Below are positions 4,423 to 13,344 of a DNA stretch of 17,387 nucleotides, piece by piece. The stretch covers positions 1 to 17,387 of the forward strand of contig CACZAK010000104.1 in the NCBI GenBank assembly GCA_902779075.1. The letters run 5' to 3'. Within the stretch, counting starts at the first letter, position 1. Each line of letters opens with the position of its first letter. The translations under genes were made by a program, and so were the position numbers. The notes beneath the pieces were generated by a model. It worked only from the letters and a program-made list of their open reading frames with translations, ran no database searches and was not told where the DNA came from. Source of the DNA: an uncultured bacterium. Its GTDB lineage: Bacteria; Verrucomicrobiota; Kiritimatiellia; RFP12; UBA1067.

Positions 4423-7400
4423 ATGAAAAGGAGATGGGCTTGGGCTCTGGCCGTTATGGCCGAGGTTATGGCGTTGGCGTTACCTGCCACCGCCAAGCCT
4501 TCCATGTCTCGCGACGAGGTGTCGCAACGCCTGACGCGCAAGGGCGCAGCCGGGCGCATTGACGTCCGCGCTGGGCGCAAGCATTTCCCGAAGGACGCGG
4601 AGGTGTCAATTGAACGTGCGCGTCCCGATGACGCGAAGCGCAGAATCCACCAGGGCTGGTCTAAGCGCAAAGGAAACGGCAAAAATGCCGCTTCGCCGAA
4701 CGTACTTGCCTCCTACGACATCGCGATCAAGGCGGGCGGCAAGAAGTGGCAGCCGGATGCGGGCGACCCCGTGCGCGTGACGGTGGAGCTGGATGAACCT
4801 GTAGTTTGCGCGACGGACGCAGACCTTGGAGTGGTGCATCTTTCCGACGACGGCGCGGTCGAGGAACTCCCCGCCTCCCGCTATGGTTTCACCTACAACG
4901 CCGACAAAACCGCCGTCACCTCCTTCTGGGTTGACGCGGACGGCTTCTCGATCTACTCGATAGTCGATACGGACGGTAACGTTCAGACCGCTCGCCGCTT
5001 CTACCACTTCTACGGGCACCCCTCGATGGATAGTAGCACGGGGATGGACATCGCGCTTCCCTACCAGTATCGTGACCAGTCCAACGACGTCGTGAACGTC
5101 CAGATCGTCAAGGACGGCGACATGCTGAAGGAGCCGCCGATTCCGCGCGACATCGTGGACGAGAACGACGAGGTCATCAGCATCTTCGAGGGCTGGTACG
5201 TCGTCAGCTCCAACGCCCGCCCCGCGACGGTCGCCGAAAGCAAGCTCGACAACACGAACGAGTACTTCCAGTTCCACTGGCCCGTCGGCGTGACGGACAT
5301 GCGCATGTCGTTCACCAACGCCGTGACGGTGACCGAGACCGAAGACTGGGACTATTACCTGGTGCCGCTCTACGAGAACGCCCGCTTCCTCCAGTTCAAC
5401 GAGAACGCCAAGAGCGAAACCGAACATGGGGCCGGCGCGCGCATCATCAGGCGCAAGCTCGTCGCCATCAACGACGAGACCGGCGAGGCGACGCTCAAGG
5501 TGAGCGACGTCGAGGCCGCGCTCAAGAACAGTCTCGACGAGTATTTCTGCGGATGGGAGTATCTTGACACCGACGGCGAGTACAAGCATCTGCTGGTCTA
5601 TTCGGAACTCGGCAAGCCGCAGGATCAGTTCATTACCGTCGACGACGCCCTTTTCGAGGCCAACGGAGGCTCCGTCATCCCGCTGTATCCTTACTACGTC
5701 TCCGCGCACTTCCTCCACTTCGACTCGAACGCCGGCGGCGCACATGCAAAGTACGTCGGTCCGGTGTTCGTCCGCTCGTCGAGCAACTTCAGCGCCGTGG
5801 AAACGAGCGGCGACCGCAAGGGCTACAACTTCGCAGGCTGGCGCGCGGGGTTCAAGGACGAAGCCAACAAGGAGGTCACGTTCGGGGAGGTGGTCACCGA
5901 CGCGAACGGCAACTTCATCCCCAACAAGACCATCACGAACCCGCAGACCGGCGCCGTGGCCTTTTACACGGACGCGAACGGCAACATCCGCATGAACGAG
6001 GACGTGACGCTCTACGGAACCTGGGCGGCGAACACGGACGCCTCCTACCGCGTGATTATCTGGCGGCAGCGCGCGACGGACGACAAGAACGCAACGGACG
6101 CCGAGAAGAAGTACTACTACGTCACGCACTACACGAGTCCCGTGGTTCCCGCCACCACGCGCATCACCGAGAGCCTGATCACGAGCTTCACCGGAACGGC
6201 GGCGCAAGGGACCAACCCCAACAACTCGAACCTCACGGCGTTCTCCGGCGCATCGAACATCACGGGCGAGGATTTCAAGGGCTTCCATTATGGACGCTGG
6301 GAATGCAAGGACGAGACCGTGGCCCCCGACGCCTCCACCGTCATCAACGTCTATTACGACCGCGACCTCATCACGATCCAATTCTGCATTTACCAAAACC
6401 AGGCCCAGACAGTCTATGCGGTCACTTCAAACACGTCCGGCACCATCTACGGCACCGACGACGGAGAGAACTACTTCGAGTTGTACTACAACGACGACGA
6501 CGGGAAGTGGTACAAGACGCGGACTTCCGGGCTGGGGTATGCGTATTCGACCCAATATACCGGAACACGGTATTACGTGAGTGGGACTAACTGGTTGGGG
6601 CGTCCCGAGTATTCAACGACAACCAGCAATGAAGGGACGCAATACCGCAGGACGGGAAGTTTCTTGAATTATGATTACCACGAAATCTTTTACAACGAAG
6701 CCGACGGCAAGTGGTATGAGAATTATGGTGAAGTCACCGTCTATTCGTACTCCGATCCATACGTCGGCACGCGCTATACGCGCAGTACGACCAACTGGGC
6801 TGCGGATGACGCGCATACGTTTACGGGCCTTTATGGGCAGACGCTGGCCTTCAACGGCTACGAGTGGCCGTATAGCGACTATTGGTATGATGGCCATGGT
6901 ACGAATGCGGGCTCGGGCAGCCGCACGACGTTCCTTGACTCCTTCCTGGACAACAAGGTGTACTACAGAGCCGATGCGACGGCTTCAGACAGCAAGCCCG
7001 TCTATTTCTACAAGCAGACAGTCAACGGAGACTATGAGGACGGTGAAGACGGTCGTCCGAACAATTATGCGAACACCGTGAAGGTGGGCGGCAACAGTAA
7101 TTTCAAGATCACCGACAAGTACAGCGGCTTCAAGGCAGTGCAGTACAAGGAAGACAGCGGCAGCTGGAAGGACACCACGGTATCCAGCTCCGCCAGCGCC
7201 ATTACGGAATACGATTCAGCCAGCTTCAACAGCCAGCTGAAGATCCGCTTTGAGCGCAACAAGCACGAACTGGTGTACCAGTTCACCGACGACACTGGAG
7301 ACCACATCCTGCGCGACACCGGCAAGGTCGTGCCCTTCGAGGCACCGCTCACCGCGTACAACATCGCCTACACCAATCTGAACTGGAGCGGGTGCGACAT

Positions 7401-10400
7401 CGCGAACCGCACGTTCGCCGGATGGTACGAGGACGCCTCCCTCACCAAGGAGTTCGACTTCAACGGTACGATGCCCGACAGCAAGAAGGTCATCTACGCG
7501 AAGTGGTCGCCGCTCCAGCACAGGGTCATCATCGATCCGAACGGCGGCGAGCTGCATGGTACCGATTCCACGTGGTTCTACGTCGATCCGGAAAAGAACG
7601 AAACGATCAAGGAGTACCATCCTACGCGCGATTACCGCCTCGACATGCACAACGGCACCTACTACTACCACCACGACCTCTGGGATCCGTTGGGCGACAA
7701 GCACGTGACGGATACGAACTCGCCAAGCTTCATCCCCAACATTTCGCGCAAGGCATACTACACGCTCGACATAGCGGATGCAACGTCAAACGAGTTCTCC
7801 AACCCCGTGAACCGCTACGTCTACGACCCCGGCGCCTACGCCTTCATGGGGTGGTTCGAGGTGTTGGCGGACGGCACACTGTCGGTCGACCCGTTCAGCT
7901 TCGGCGAGCCGCCGACCAGGAACGTGACCCTCCGCGCCATCTGGCGGCGCATGGGCATCTATACGTTGAAGTACGAGTCGATCGACCCAGACGGACGGCA
8001 GTCGACCGTAACACTCTTCGACCCGGAGCACCACGCCACCGGCAACATAGAGGACGGCTACGTTGCCGACGCCGAGACGACCTTGACGAAGGCCCCGACA
8101 AATTACGACAAGGAAGAGTGGCTGTGGGAAGGTTGGCAGGTCATCGACACGTACAACAACAACATCCCGCTGACGACGATCCGTTCGCCTGGCGACGTCT
8201 ATATCGTCAGGGCCTCGCACGCCGACCTTAACAACGTCATCCACCTCCGCGCCGTTTTCAAGCATATCGGCGACAGCACGTCGCGGCACGTCCCGCCGGT
8301 GACGGACCTGATTCTCGACTCCAACGAGAATGCGGGACTTGCCCCCAGCGCGGCGGTCACGCCCGAGACCGGGCGCGTCGGCACATACACGGACGGCTCT
8401 GCCGCCTCCGTGAGCGGCCTCAACCAGGGCGTGTGGTTCGCCGGGCAGCAGAACAACTTCTCCGTGAACCTCGCGGACTACGCCCCCGACTTCGCGCACA
8501 GCAACGGCTACTTCCTCCTGGGCTGGGATCCCCACCGCGATGTCGGTACCATGATTCCGAAGTACTACGCGAACGAGACGATCGGCATTGACAAGGAAAC
8601 CGGCGCGGAGAACATCCTCTACGCCGTCTGGGAGCCGCAGATCTACATTGAGTTCGTCAACGACACCGGCAATGTGCTGAACAACGTGAAGCTCTACATC
8701 CCGGGATGGATGGACGGCGAAATCTTCCGCGTCAACTCCGTGGAGGACACGTACCGCCGCGAGGCGTTCTCCGCGTTCCAGAATGGCGAGGCAACATTCG
8801 ACATGGCGGTGGGCGAGCGCTTCTGCCTCGTTCTGCCCGATGCGGCGGACAAGGACTTTACCGTCATGGGAACATGCAATTATGCCGAGGGCAGCAAGCT
8901 TGTCGTCACGCGCATCGAGCCGCAGGTCGAGGGCGCGGAGGCGATTCCGGACGTCGTGCAGTCCGTCTATTCTGGCGAGGACTACATGGTCGCGGGCAAG
9001 ATGAAGGTCAGCCCGACGCCCGTACAGGTGCGGTTCACGAAGACCACGTATCCGACGACGACGGACGTGCCGGTGCGTTACTTCATCCATGATCCGGACG
9101 GCACGATCACGGAGATCACGCGTGCGGCATCGAATTGGGAATCGCTAGCCAATGTGAAAACGAATCTCACGCAGATCGGTGCTGCCGCAAAAGACATTGC
9201 GAAGCTTCTGCAGAAGAGCGCAACGGCGGGCGTTCACGACTATCTCGCTCAAACGATTCGCGAACAGTACGGCTACACGACGATCGGCATCGGCGCGGCG
9301 ACGGGGGATTTCGATGAATGGCGTTCAATTACGAAGAACGATCCTGACGGCGGTTCCTATATCAAGTTCTACCGTGAGCAGTTGGAATGGTCGCGTTATT
9401 CCCAGGTCTGGAGTCCTTATGACAACGCGGCTGTATATGTCACGTTCTACAAGCGTATTCCCGTGCATGTGACGATTGGCAAGACTATCGTGGGCACAGA
9501 GGAAGACAAGGACAGGGATTTCACGTTCTCTACTGAATTCACAGAAAATGTGGAGGTGTTTGAATACACGGTGACAACGCGATATACCGCGACTCGTACG
9601 GCGACATATACCCGTAATAATACGTCTTCGGCTTGGGGAAATCCCTCAACGGTTACGGCTTGGGCGTGGGACGACGGGACTTCAACGCCGAGTCCCCGTA
9701 CTTCCGTGACCCCCAATCCTGAAGAGGTGGCATTTGACGCACGCAGCGCAGATGCCTTCAGCCTGAAAGACGGCGGGCGCCGCCCCGAGACAATCTACTT
9801 CAGCAGCTCCGATCAAGGCGATGAAGCTTCTGCGCAGACTACATTTGGAAGCCTCTCGCAAGGTAATACAACCTACTACAGATATACGACCGGAAATACT
9901 ACGGGAACTTCCAGCAACGCGCGAAGGAAGGTCGTAGAGGAGACGACGAACTACACGCAGACCGTGACGCATAGGGTCGTGTACCGGTACGAGACGGTGG
10001 TTGTCCGTGAAACCTCCGCTGCTGATTTGTTCACTCTGACGAGGATCGGCGACGATCCGCATCATGATTCTGACCAGTGCAACGGTGTCAAGAATGTCGG
10101 TGAGCGTAGCTATACCATTTCCTCGAAGATGGAGACCGGCACGACGGGAGTTTACACCTACATGCCGCTCGACACGGCGATCTTCACGAACACGCGCAAG
10201 ACAGGTTCGCTGACTGTGACAAAGACTGTCGTGGACGGCGATGAAGGCGACACGTTCCCGTTCACCGTCACTTTTGGCGAGACGGTGGTGGGCAAGGACA
10301 CCTACAAGCCGCCGGCCGGCGCAACCATCGGGCCGTATGGAAAGGTGTTCACGTTCAACCTTGCGAACGGCGGCGGCATGACGCTTCCCGGACTTCCGGC

Positions 10401-12615
10401 CGGTGCGAGCTACACGGTCGAGGAACATGCGCACGAGAAGTACGTCGCCACCATGCCTGCGAACGCGACGGGCACGGTCGAGGCCGACACGACGATCTCC
10501 GTGGGCGTGACCAACACGCGCAAGACCGACATCGTTATCGTGATGAACAGCGTCACGAATTACTTCAACGGTGCGGAGCAGTTCGGCTACGACATCTCGT
10601 GCGTGACGGGTAAAACGACCGCGGTTGAAACCGACGCTTACACGGTGACCGGTCTGAAACCTGGCCATGTTCTGACCGTCGAGCACCATGTGCCGTCGCA
10701 CGGCACGGTCGTCGGCGAATACACGGGCGACTTCTCGAACGCCCGTTACACGATACTCGATGCGGGCGGCAATGACGTCACGCAGGAGTACCTTGTCACC
10801 ACGCCGGTGGCCGACACGATGACCATCAAGGGCACGCCCATCATCGTCGAGATCACTGGCAATACCGTCACGGCGACGTACGACGGCACGGAGCATGTGT
10901 GCCAGGGCTATACATACGAGGTGAAGAACGCGAACACGGGCGACGATCTCACAAGTGCGGAAGTCTATGTTTCCGTCGATCCGAATTACCAGCAGGTGTA
11001 CCGCACGAATGTCGGCAAGGTCGAGATGCCCCTTGAGGGACACGTGAACGTGACGGTCCCGGAAGGCTTCATGCTTCAAGAGGTAAGGGTTGTGTCGAAG
11101 GGCTACATCGAGATCACGCCCGCTCCTGTGACGGTGACGGCGAACGACGCCGAGAAGCTCGCCGGACGGAACGACCCGGCGTTGACGGCGACGGTTACGG
11201 GTCTGATCGAAGGTGAGCCGGAAATCTCCTACTCGGTGAGCCGTGCGGCCGGTGAGGAAGTGGGCACGTACGTGATTACGGCGTCCGGCACCGCGTTGCA
11301 GGGCAACTATGCGGTGACGTTCGTGAACGGCACGTTCACGATCAAGGGCTTGCCGGATCTGGTCCAGCGCGCGACGGGGACGGGGTTGGAGATTCAGGTT
11401 CCCGTCACGGACGGGTTGCTGGCTGCAGCCGGCATCGACCCGGCGGGCGAACTTACCACCGATGCCGTCGGCGATATCCTGAACGCCTTCGATCCGAACG
11501 GACTCCGCCGCTGGGAGAACCTCGTGACCGGTACGGCCACCAACCAGCCGCTGCTCAGCACGAAGTTCGGCGATGTCACTGACGGTATGGCTCTTCCCGT
11601 GGGAATGACGGCCGGCCAGGAGAGTCCTGTTGACATGGGGTACAACGTGCTGTACGAACTCCGCAGGCAGACCACGGACGGATGGACGCGCGTTGCCGGA
11701 CCGGCAGAGTCCTCCGATTCGTCCGAGTTCAGCATTGAGCTGGAGGATGGCGACGGCAAGTCGAAGGAGCCGACCGGCCTCTACCGCATGGTGACGCTCA
11801 TCGTGCCGAAGCACGAGCTGTCCATTACGAACGAGATTCCATCAACGAATATCATCGGCGTGCTGGAGGTCGACAGCGCGATCACCAACACGGTTGTCGC
11901 CGTTCCGTGGAAGCAGCTCGCGAGCGATCCGAAACACGCAGGCAACATCACGGTGGCGAACTACGTCTCTTCTCTGAACCTCACTCCCGGGGACCACGTG
12001 TATGCGTTTGAGGAGATTCCCTCGAAGGGCGCATCCGCATCTGGTGGTGCGACGTATATGATGTGGACGCTGCAAAGTGACGGAACGTGGACCAGTGCGA
12101 CGACGATCAAGTCTACCGAGGCCGGCTACTCGGTGATGTCGGTTGCTGAGGACGCGGAGACGAAGGAATTCGCCCGCACTCAGGCGGTGTGGTTACAGCG
12201 CCAGAGGCCGTTGGACAAGGACGGCAAGCCCGTGCCGTTCTTCCTGGTCGGACAGTACGACGCGGACGGCGTCGAAATCACGGTCAAGGGCGGCACTTCG
12301 TCCGAACCGGGCTACACGCTTCTCTCCGTGCCGGACTACCGCGACTACTCCATCAATGACCTGGACTGGAGCGGGTACGCTTCCGCAGCCGACAGTACGG
12401 ACTTCATTCGCGTCGTGGACGGTTCACAGTCGTTCCTCCTGAAGTGGTCGGATGGAAAGTGGTGTACGGAAGAGGTCAATTACCGCCGTGGGCGTCCTGC
12501 CGGCATGAAGTACGTGCCATACGAGACGCCGTTCAAGGCTGGAACGGGCTTCTGGTTCTGCCGCCATGGCGGAGAGTTTACAATCAAGTGGGCACCTTCC
12601 GAAGAGGTGCAATAA
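4423..12615 (+). CDS. Giant secreted multidomain repeat protein (adhesin-like, 2730 aa)
   Basis: Residues 1-24 are a Sec signal peptide (MKRR, hydrophobic core, cleavage probably after ATA). AGGAGG lies nine bases before ATG. Residues 25-186 resemble the ZU5-like domain opening many Firmicutes surface proteins, ending FSIYSIVDTDG. From about 190 to 1406 there are degenerate InlB-type B-repeats, for example FAGW (about 471), TFAGWYEDASLTKEFDFNG (997), FMGWFEV (1141) and FLLGWDP (1364). They are interrupted by a Tyr-rich region with two related units (684 and 752) sharing YNxxDGKWY and GTRY. FTGLYGQTL at about 800 continues this gut-Firmicutes pattern. Cna-B-like domains follow, one near 1679-1930 with a Tyr/Thr-rich insertion, one at 1928-2036 beginning GSLTVTKTV. 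An MBG domain spans 2230-2308 (ITPAPVTVTANDAEKLAG). The C-terminal 200 residues end GTGFWFCRHGGEFTIKW, a module I associate with Kiritimatiellota secreted proteins. There is no LPXTG, PEP-CTERM or lipobox, so how it stays at the surface is unknown. Adhesion is inferred from architecture only. Confidence 0.9.
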   Translation: MKRRWAWALAVMAEVMALALPATAKPSMSRDEVSQRLTRKGAAGRIDVRAGRKHFPKDAEVSIERARPDDAKRRIHQGWSKRKGNGKNAASPNVLASYDIAIKAGGKKWQPDAGDPVRVTVELDEPVVCATDADLGVVHLSDDGAVEELPASRYGFTYNADKTAVTSFWVDADGFSIYSIVDTDGNVQTARRFYHFYGHPSMDSSTGMDIALPYQYRDQSNDVVNVQIVKDGDMLKEPPIPRDIVDENDEVISIFEGWYVVSSNARPATVAESKLDNTNEYFQFHWPVGVTDMRMSFTNAVTVTETEDWDYYLVPLYENARFLQFNENAKSETEHGAGARIIRRKLVAINDETGEATLKVSDVEAALKNSLDEYFCGWEYLDTDGEYKHLLVYSELGKPQDQFITVDDALFEANGGSVIPLYPYYVSAHFLHFDSNAGGAHAKYVGPVFVRSSSNFSAVETSGDRKGYNFAGWRAGFKDEANKEVTFGEVVTDANGNFIPNKTITNPQTGAVAFYTDANGNIRMNEDVTLYGTWAANTDASYRVIIWRQRATDDKNATDAEKKYYYVTHYTSPVVPATTRITESLITSFTGTAAQGTNPNNSNLTAFSGASNITGEDFKGFHYGRWECKDETVAPDASTVINVYYDRDLITIQFCIYQNQAQTVYAVTSNTSGTIYGTDDGENYFELYYNDDDGKWYKTRTSGLGYAYSTQYTGTRYYVSGTNWLGRPEYSTTTSNEGTQYRRTGSFLNYDYHEIFYNEADGKWYENYGEVTVYSYSDPYVGTRYTRSTTNWAADDAHTFTGLYGQTLAFNGYEWPYSDYWYDGHGTNAGSGSRTTFLDSFLDNKVYYRADATASDSKPVYFYKQTVNGDYEDGEDGRPNNYANTVKVGGNSNFKITDKYSGFKAVQYKEDSGSWKDTTVSSSASAITEYDSASFNSQLKIRFERNKHELVYQFTDDTGDHILRDTGKVVPFEAPLTAYNIAYTNLNWSGCDIANRTFAGWYEDASLTKEFDFNGTMPDSKKVIYAKWSPLQHRVIIDPNGGELHGTDSTWFYVDPEKNETIKEYHPTRDYRLDMHNGTYYYHHDLWDPLGDKHVTDTNSPSFIPNISRKAYYTLDIADATSNEFSNPVNRYVYDPGAYAFMGWFEVLADGTLSVDPFSFGEPPTRNVTLRAIWRRMGIYTLKYESIDPDGRQSTVTLFDPEHHATGNIEDGYVADAETTLTKAPTNYDKEEWLWEGWQVIDTYNNNIPLTTIRSPGDVYIVRASHADLNNVIHLRAVFKHIGDSTSRHVPPVTDLILDSNENAGLAPSAAVTPETGRVGTYTDGSAASVSGLNQGVWFAGQQNNFSVNLADYAPDFAHSNGYFLLGWDPHRDVGTMIPKYYANETIGIDKETGAENILYAVWEPQIYIEFVNDTGNVLNNVKLYIPGWMDGEIFRVNSVEDTYRREAFSAFQNGEATFDMAVGERFCLVLPDAADKDFTVMGTCNYAEGSKLVVTRIEPQVEGAEAIPDVVQSVYSGEDYMVAGKMKVSPTPVQVRFTKTTYPTTTDVPVRYFIHDPDGTITEITRAASNWESLANVKTNLTQIGAAAKDIAKLLQKSATAGVHDYLAQTIREQYGYTTIGIGAATGDFDEWRSITKNDPDGGSYIKFYREQLEWSRYSQVWSPYDNAAVYVTFYKRIPVHVTIGKTIVGTEEDKDRDFTFSTEFTENVEVFEYTVTTRYTATRTATYTRNNTSSAWGNPSTVTAWAWDDGTSTPSPRTSVTPNPEEVAFDARSADAFSLKDGGRRPETIYFSSSDQGDEASAQTTFGSLSQGNTTYYRYTTGNTTGTSSNARRKVVEETTNYTQTVTHRVVYRYETVVVRETSAADLFTLTRIGDDPHHDSDQCNGVKNVGERSYTISSKMETGTTGVYTYMPLDTAIFTNTRKTGSLTVTKTVVDGDEGDTFPFTVTFGETVVGKDTYKPPAGATIGPYGKVFTFNLANGGGMTLPGLPAGASYTVEEHAHEKYVATMPANATGTVEADTTISVGVTNTRKTDIVIVMNSVTNYFNGAEQFGYDISCVTGKTTAVETDAYTVTGLKPGHVLTVEHHVPSHGTVVGEYTGDFSNARYTILDAGGNDVTQEYLVTTPVADTMTIKGTPIIVEITGNTVTATYDGTEHVCQGYTYEVKNANTGDDLTSAEVYVSVDPNYQQVYRTNVGKVEMPLEGHVNVTVPEGFMLQEVRVVSKGYIEITPAPVTVTANDAEKLAGRNDPALTATVTGLIEGEPEISYSVSRAAGEEVGTYVITASGTALQGNYAVTFVNGTFTIKGLPDLVQRATGTGLEIQVPVTDGLLAAAGIDPAGELTTDAVGDILNAFDPNGLRRWENLVTGTATNQPLLSTKFGDVTDGMALPVGMTAGQESPVDMGYNVLYELRRQTTDGWTRVAGPAESSDSSEFSIELEDGDGKSKEPTGLYRMVTLIVPKHELSITNEIPSTNIIGVLEVDSAITNTVVAVPWKQLASDPKHAGNITVANYVSSLNLTPGDHVYAFEEIPSKGASASGGATYMMWTLQSDGTWTSATTIKSTEAGYSVMSVAEDAETKEFARTQAVWLQRQRPLDKDGKPVPFFLVGQYDADGVEITVKGGTSSEPGYTLLSVPDYRDYSINDLDWSGYASAADSTDFIRVVDGSQSFLLKWSDGKWCTEEVNYRRGRPAGMKYVPYETPFKAGTGFWFCRHGGEFTIKWAPSEEVQ

Positions 12616-12654
12616 GCTAAGCGGGCGATATCAGGGGAAGAAGCGGATAGCACG

Positions 12655-13344
12655 ATGAAGAATGTGAAACACATCCTCCTAACGCTGGCGGCGGTCGCAT
12701 TGTCCCTTTGCGCTCGTGCGGACGACTATCTTCTCTATTGGGAAGTGAAGGACACCGCCACAATCGACGGCGTTCTGCTCGACGACTATGTTTCATGGTA
12801 CGCACAGGCGCACAATGACTTCGACGAGGGCGGGAAATCTGGAAAAATTGCCGGCGCGCGCACCGTGTTCTACGACGCGGGTGGCAACGGGCCGGCGCTG
12901 ATGAACATCTATGACTACGCGGGTGGACGTTGGTCTGACACTGGGTTTACGGATACGTTCGTCAACGACGAAAATGTGCCTACAACAGTCGTGGGCACCG
13001 GGGGTGGCATGTATTCGCATTTTAACGCGTCAGACGCCTCGCAGCTTGCGTTCGCGATTGAACTGGGCAACTGGGAGAACGGCGAGTGGGTGACGCTTGC
13101 GACATCGGGCACGATGAGCTACAGTGACCTGGCCGTGACGTCCGTGGACGGCATGCACATTTTGCAGATGCGGGATGGCATTGATGTCGCGAACTTCCAG
13201 CCGTGGGCGCCGACATCGTACGCCGTTCCAGAGCCGACATCCGGGTTGCTCATTTTGATCGGCGCGGGATTGCTTTCCCTGCGGCGTGGTAGGGCGCGTA
13301 ACGGTCGCGGGGCGACCGCCCTACCGGGGCGGAGGCGCGGCTAG
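12655..13344 (+). CDS. Small secreted PEP-CTERM protein of unknown function (229 aa)
   Basis: An N-terminal signal peptide (residues 1-22, ending LCARA) leads into a body of about 170 residues with no domain I recognise. The body is rich in Gly, Asp, Trp and Tyr. The C-terminus carries a PEP-CTERM sorting signal: VPEP at 191-194, a hydrophobic stretch GLLILIGAGLLSL (197-209) and RR at 210-211. In known systems an exosortase recognises this signal at the inner membrane and passes the protein to the surface; no exosortase gene is in the window. After the arginines the frame runs on for 18 residues through a palindromic DNA repeat before the stop, an unusual tail. The gene follows the giant gene by 39 bases and is probably co-transcribed. 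The ribosome binding site is poor (AGGGGA, 16 bases from ATG). The downstream gene starts directly at the next base. Confidence 0.85.
   Translation: MKNVKHILLTLAAVALSLCARADDYLLYWEVKDTATIDGVLLDDYVSWYAQAHNDFDEGGKSGKIAGARTVFYDAGGNGPALMNIYDYAGGRWSDTGFTDTFVNDENVPTTVVGTGGGMYSHFNASDASQLAFAIELGNWENGEWVTLATSGTMSYSDLAVTSVDGMHILQMRDGIDVANFQPWAPTSYAVPEPTSGLLILIGAGLLSLRRGRARNGRGATALPGRRRG
13288..13325. repeat. REP-like nested palindrome encoding the protein's C-terminal tail
   Basis: GGTAGGGC (13288-13295) pairs with GCCCTACC (13318-13325). Nested inside, GGTCGC (13303-13308) pairs with GCGACC (13312-13317). The element starts exactly at codon 212 of the PEP-CTERM gene, right after the arginines, and is read in frame. 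It has the form of an intergenic REP-type palindrome that has moved into or up against the end of the gene. Confidence 0.75.

Noticed and set aside
4606..6396. A 596-codon antisense frame inside the giant gene
   Set aside because: It mirrors GC-rich codons of the real gene, has a Val/Asp/Arg-rich composition typical of antisense shadows and contains no domain. The same holds for the frames at 7786-9090 and 9682-11814.
12400..12615. A C-terminal sorting signal (LPXTG, PEP-CTERM, or a T9SS-like tail) on the giant protein
   Set aside because: The end reads GGEFTIKWAPSEEVQ with no hydrophobic helix, no Pro-Glu-Pro and no LPXTG, so no known anchor can be assigned.
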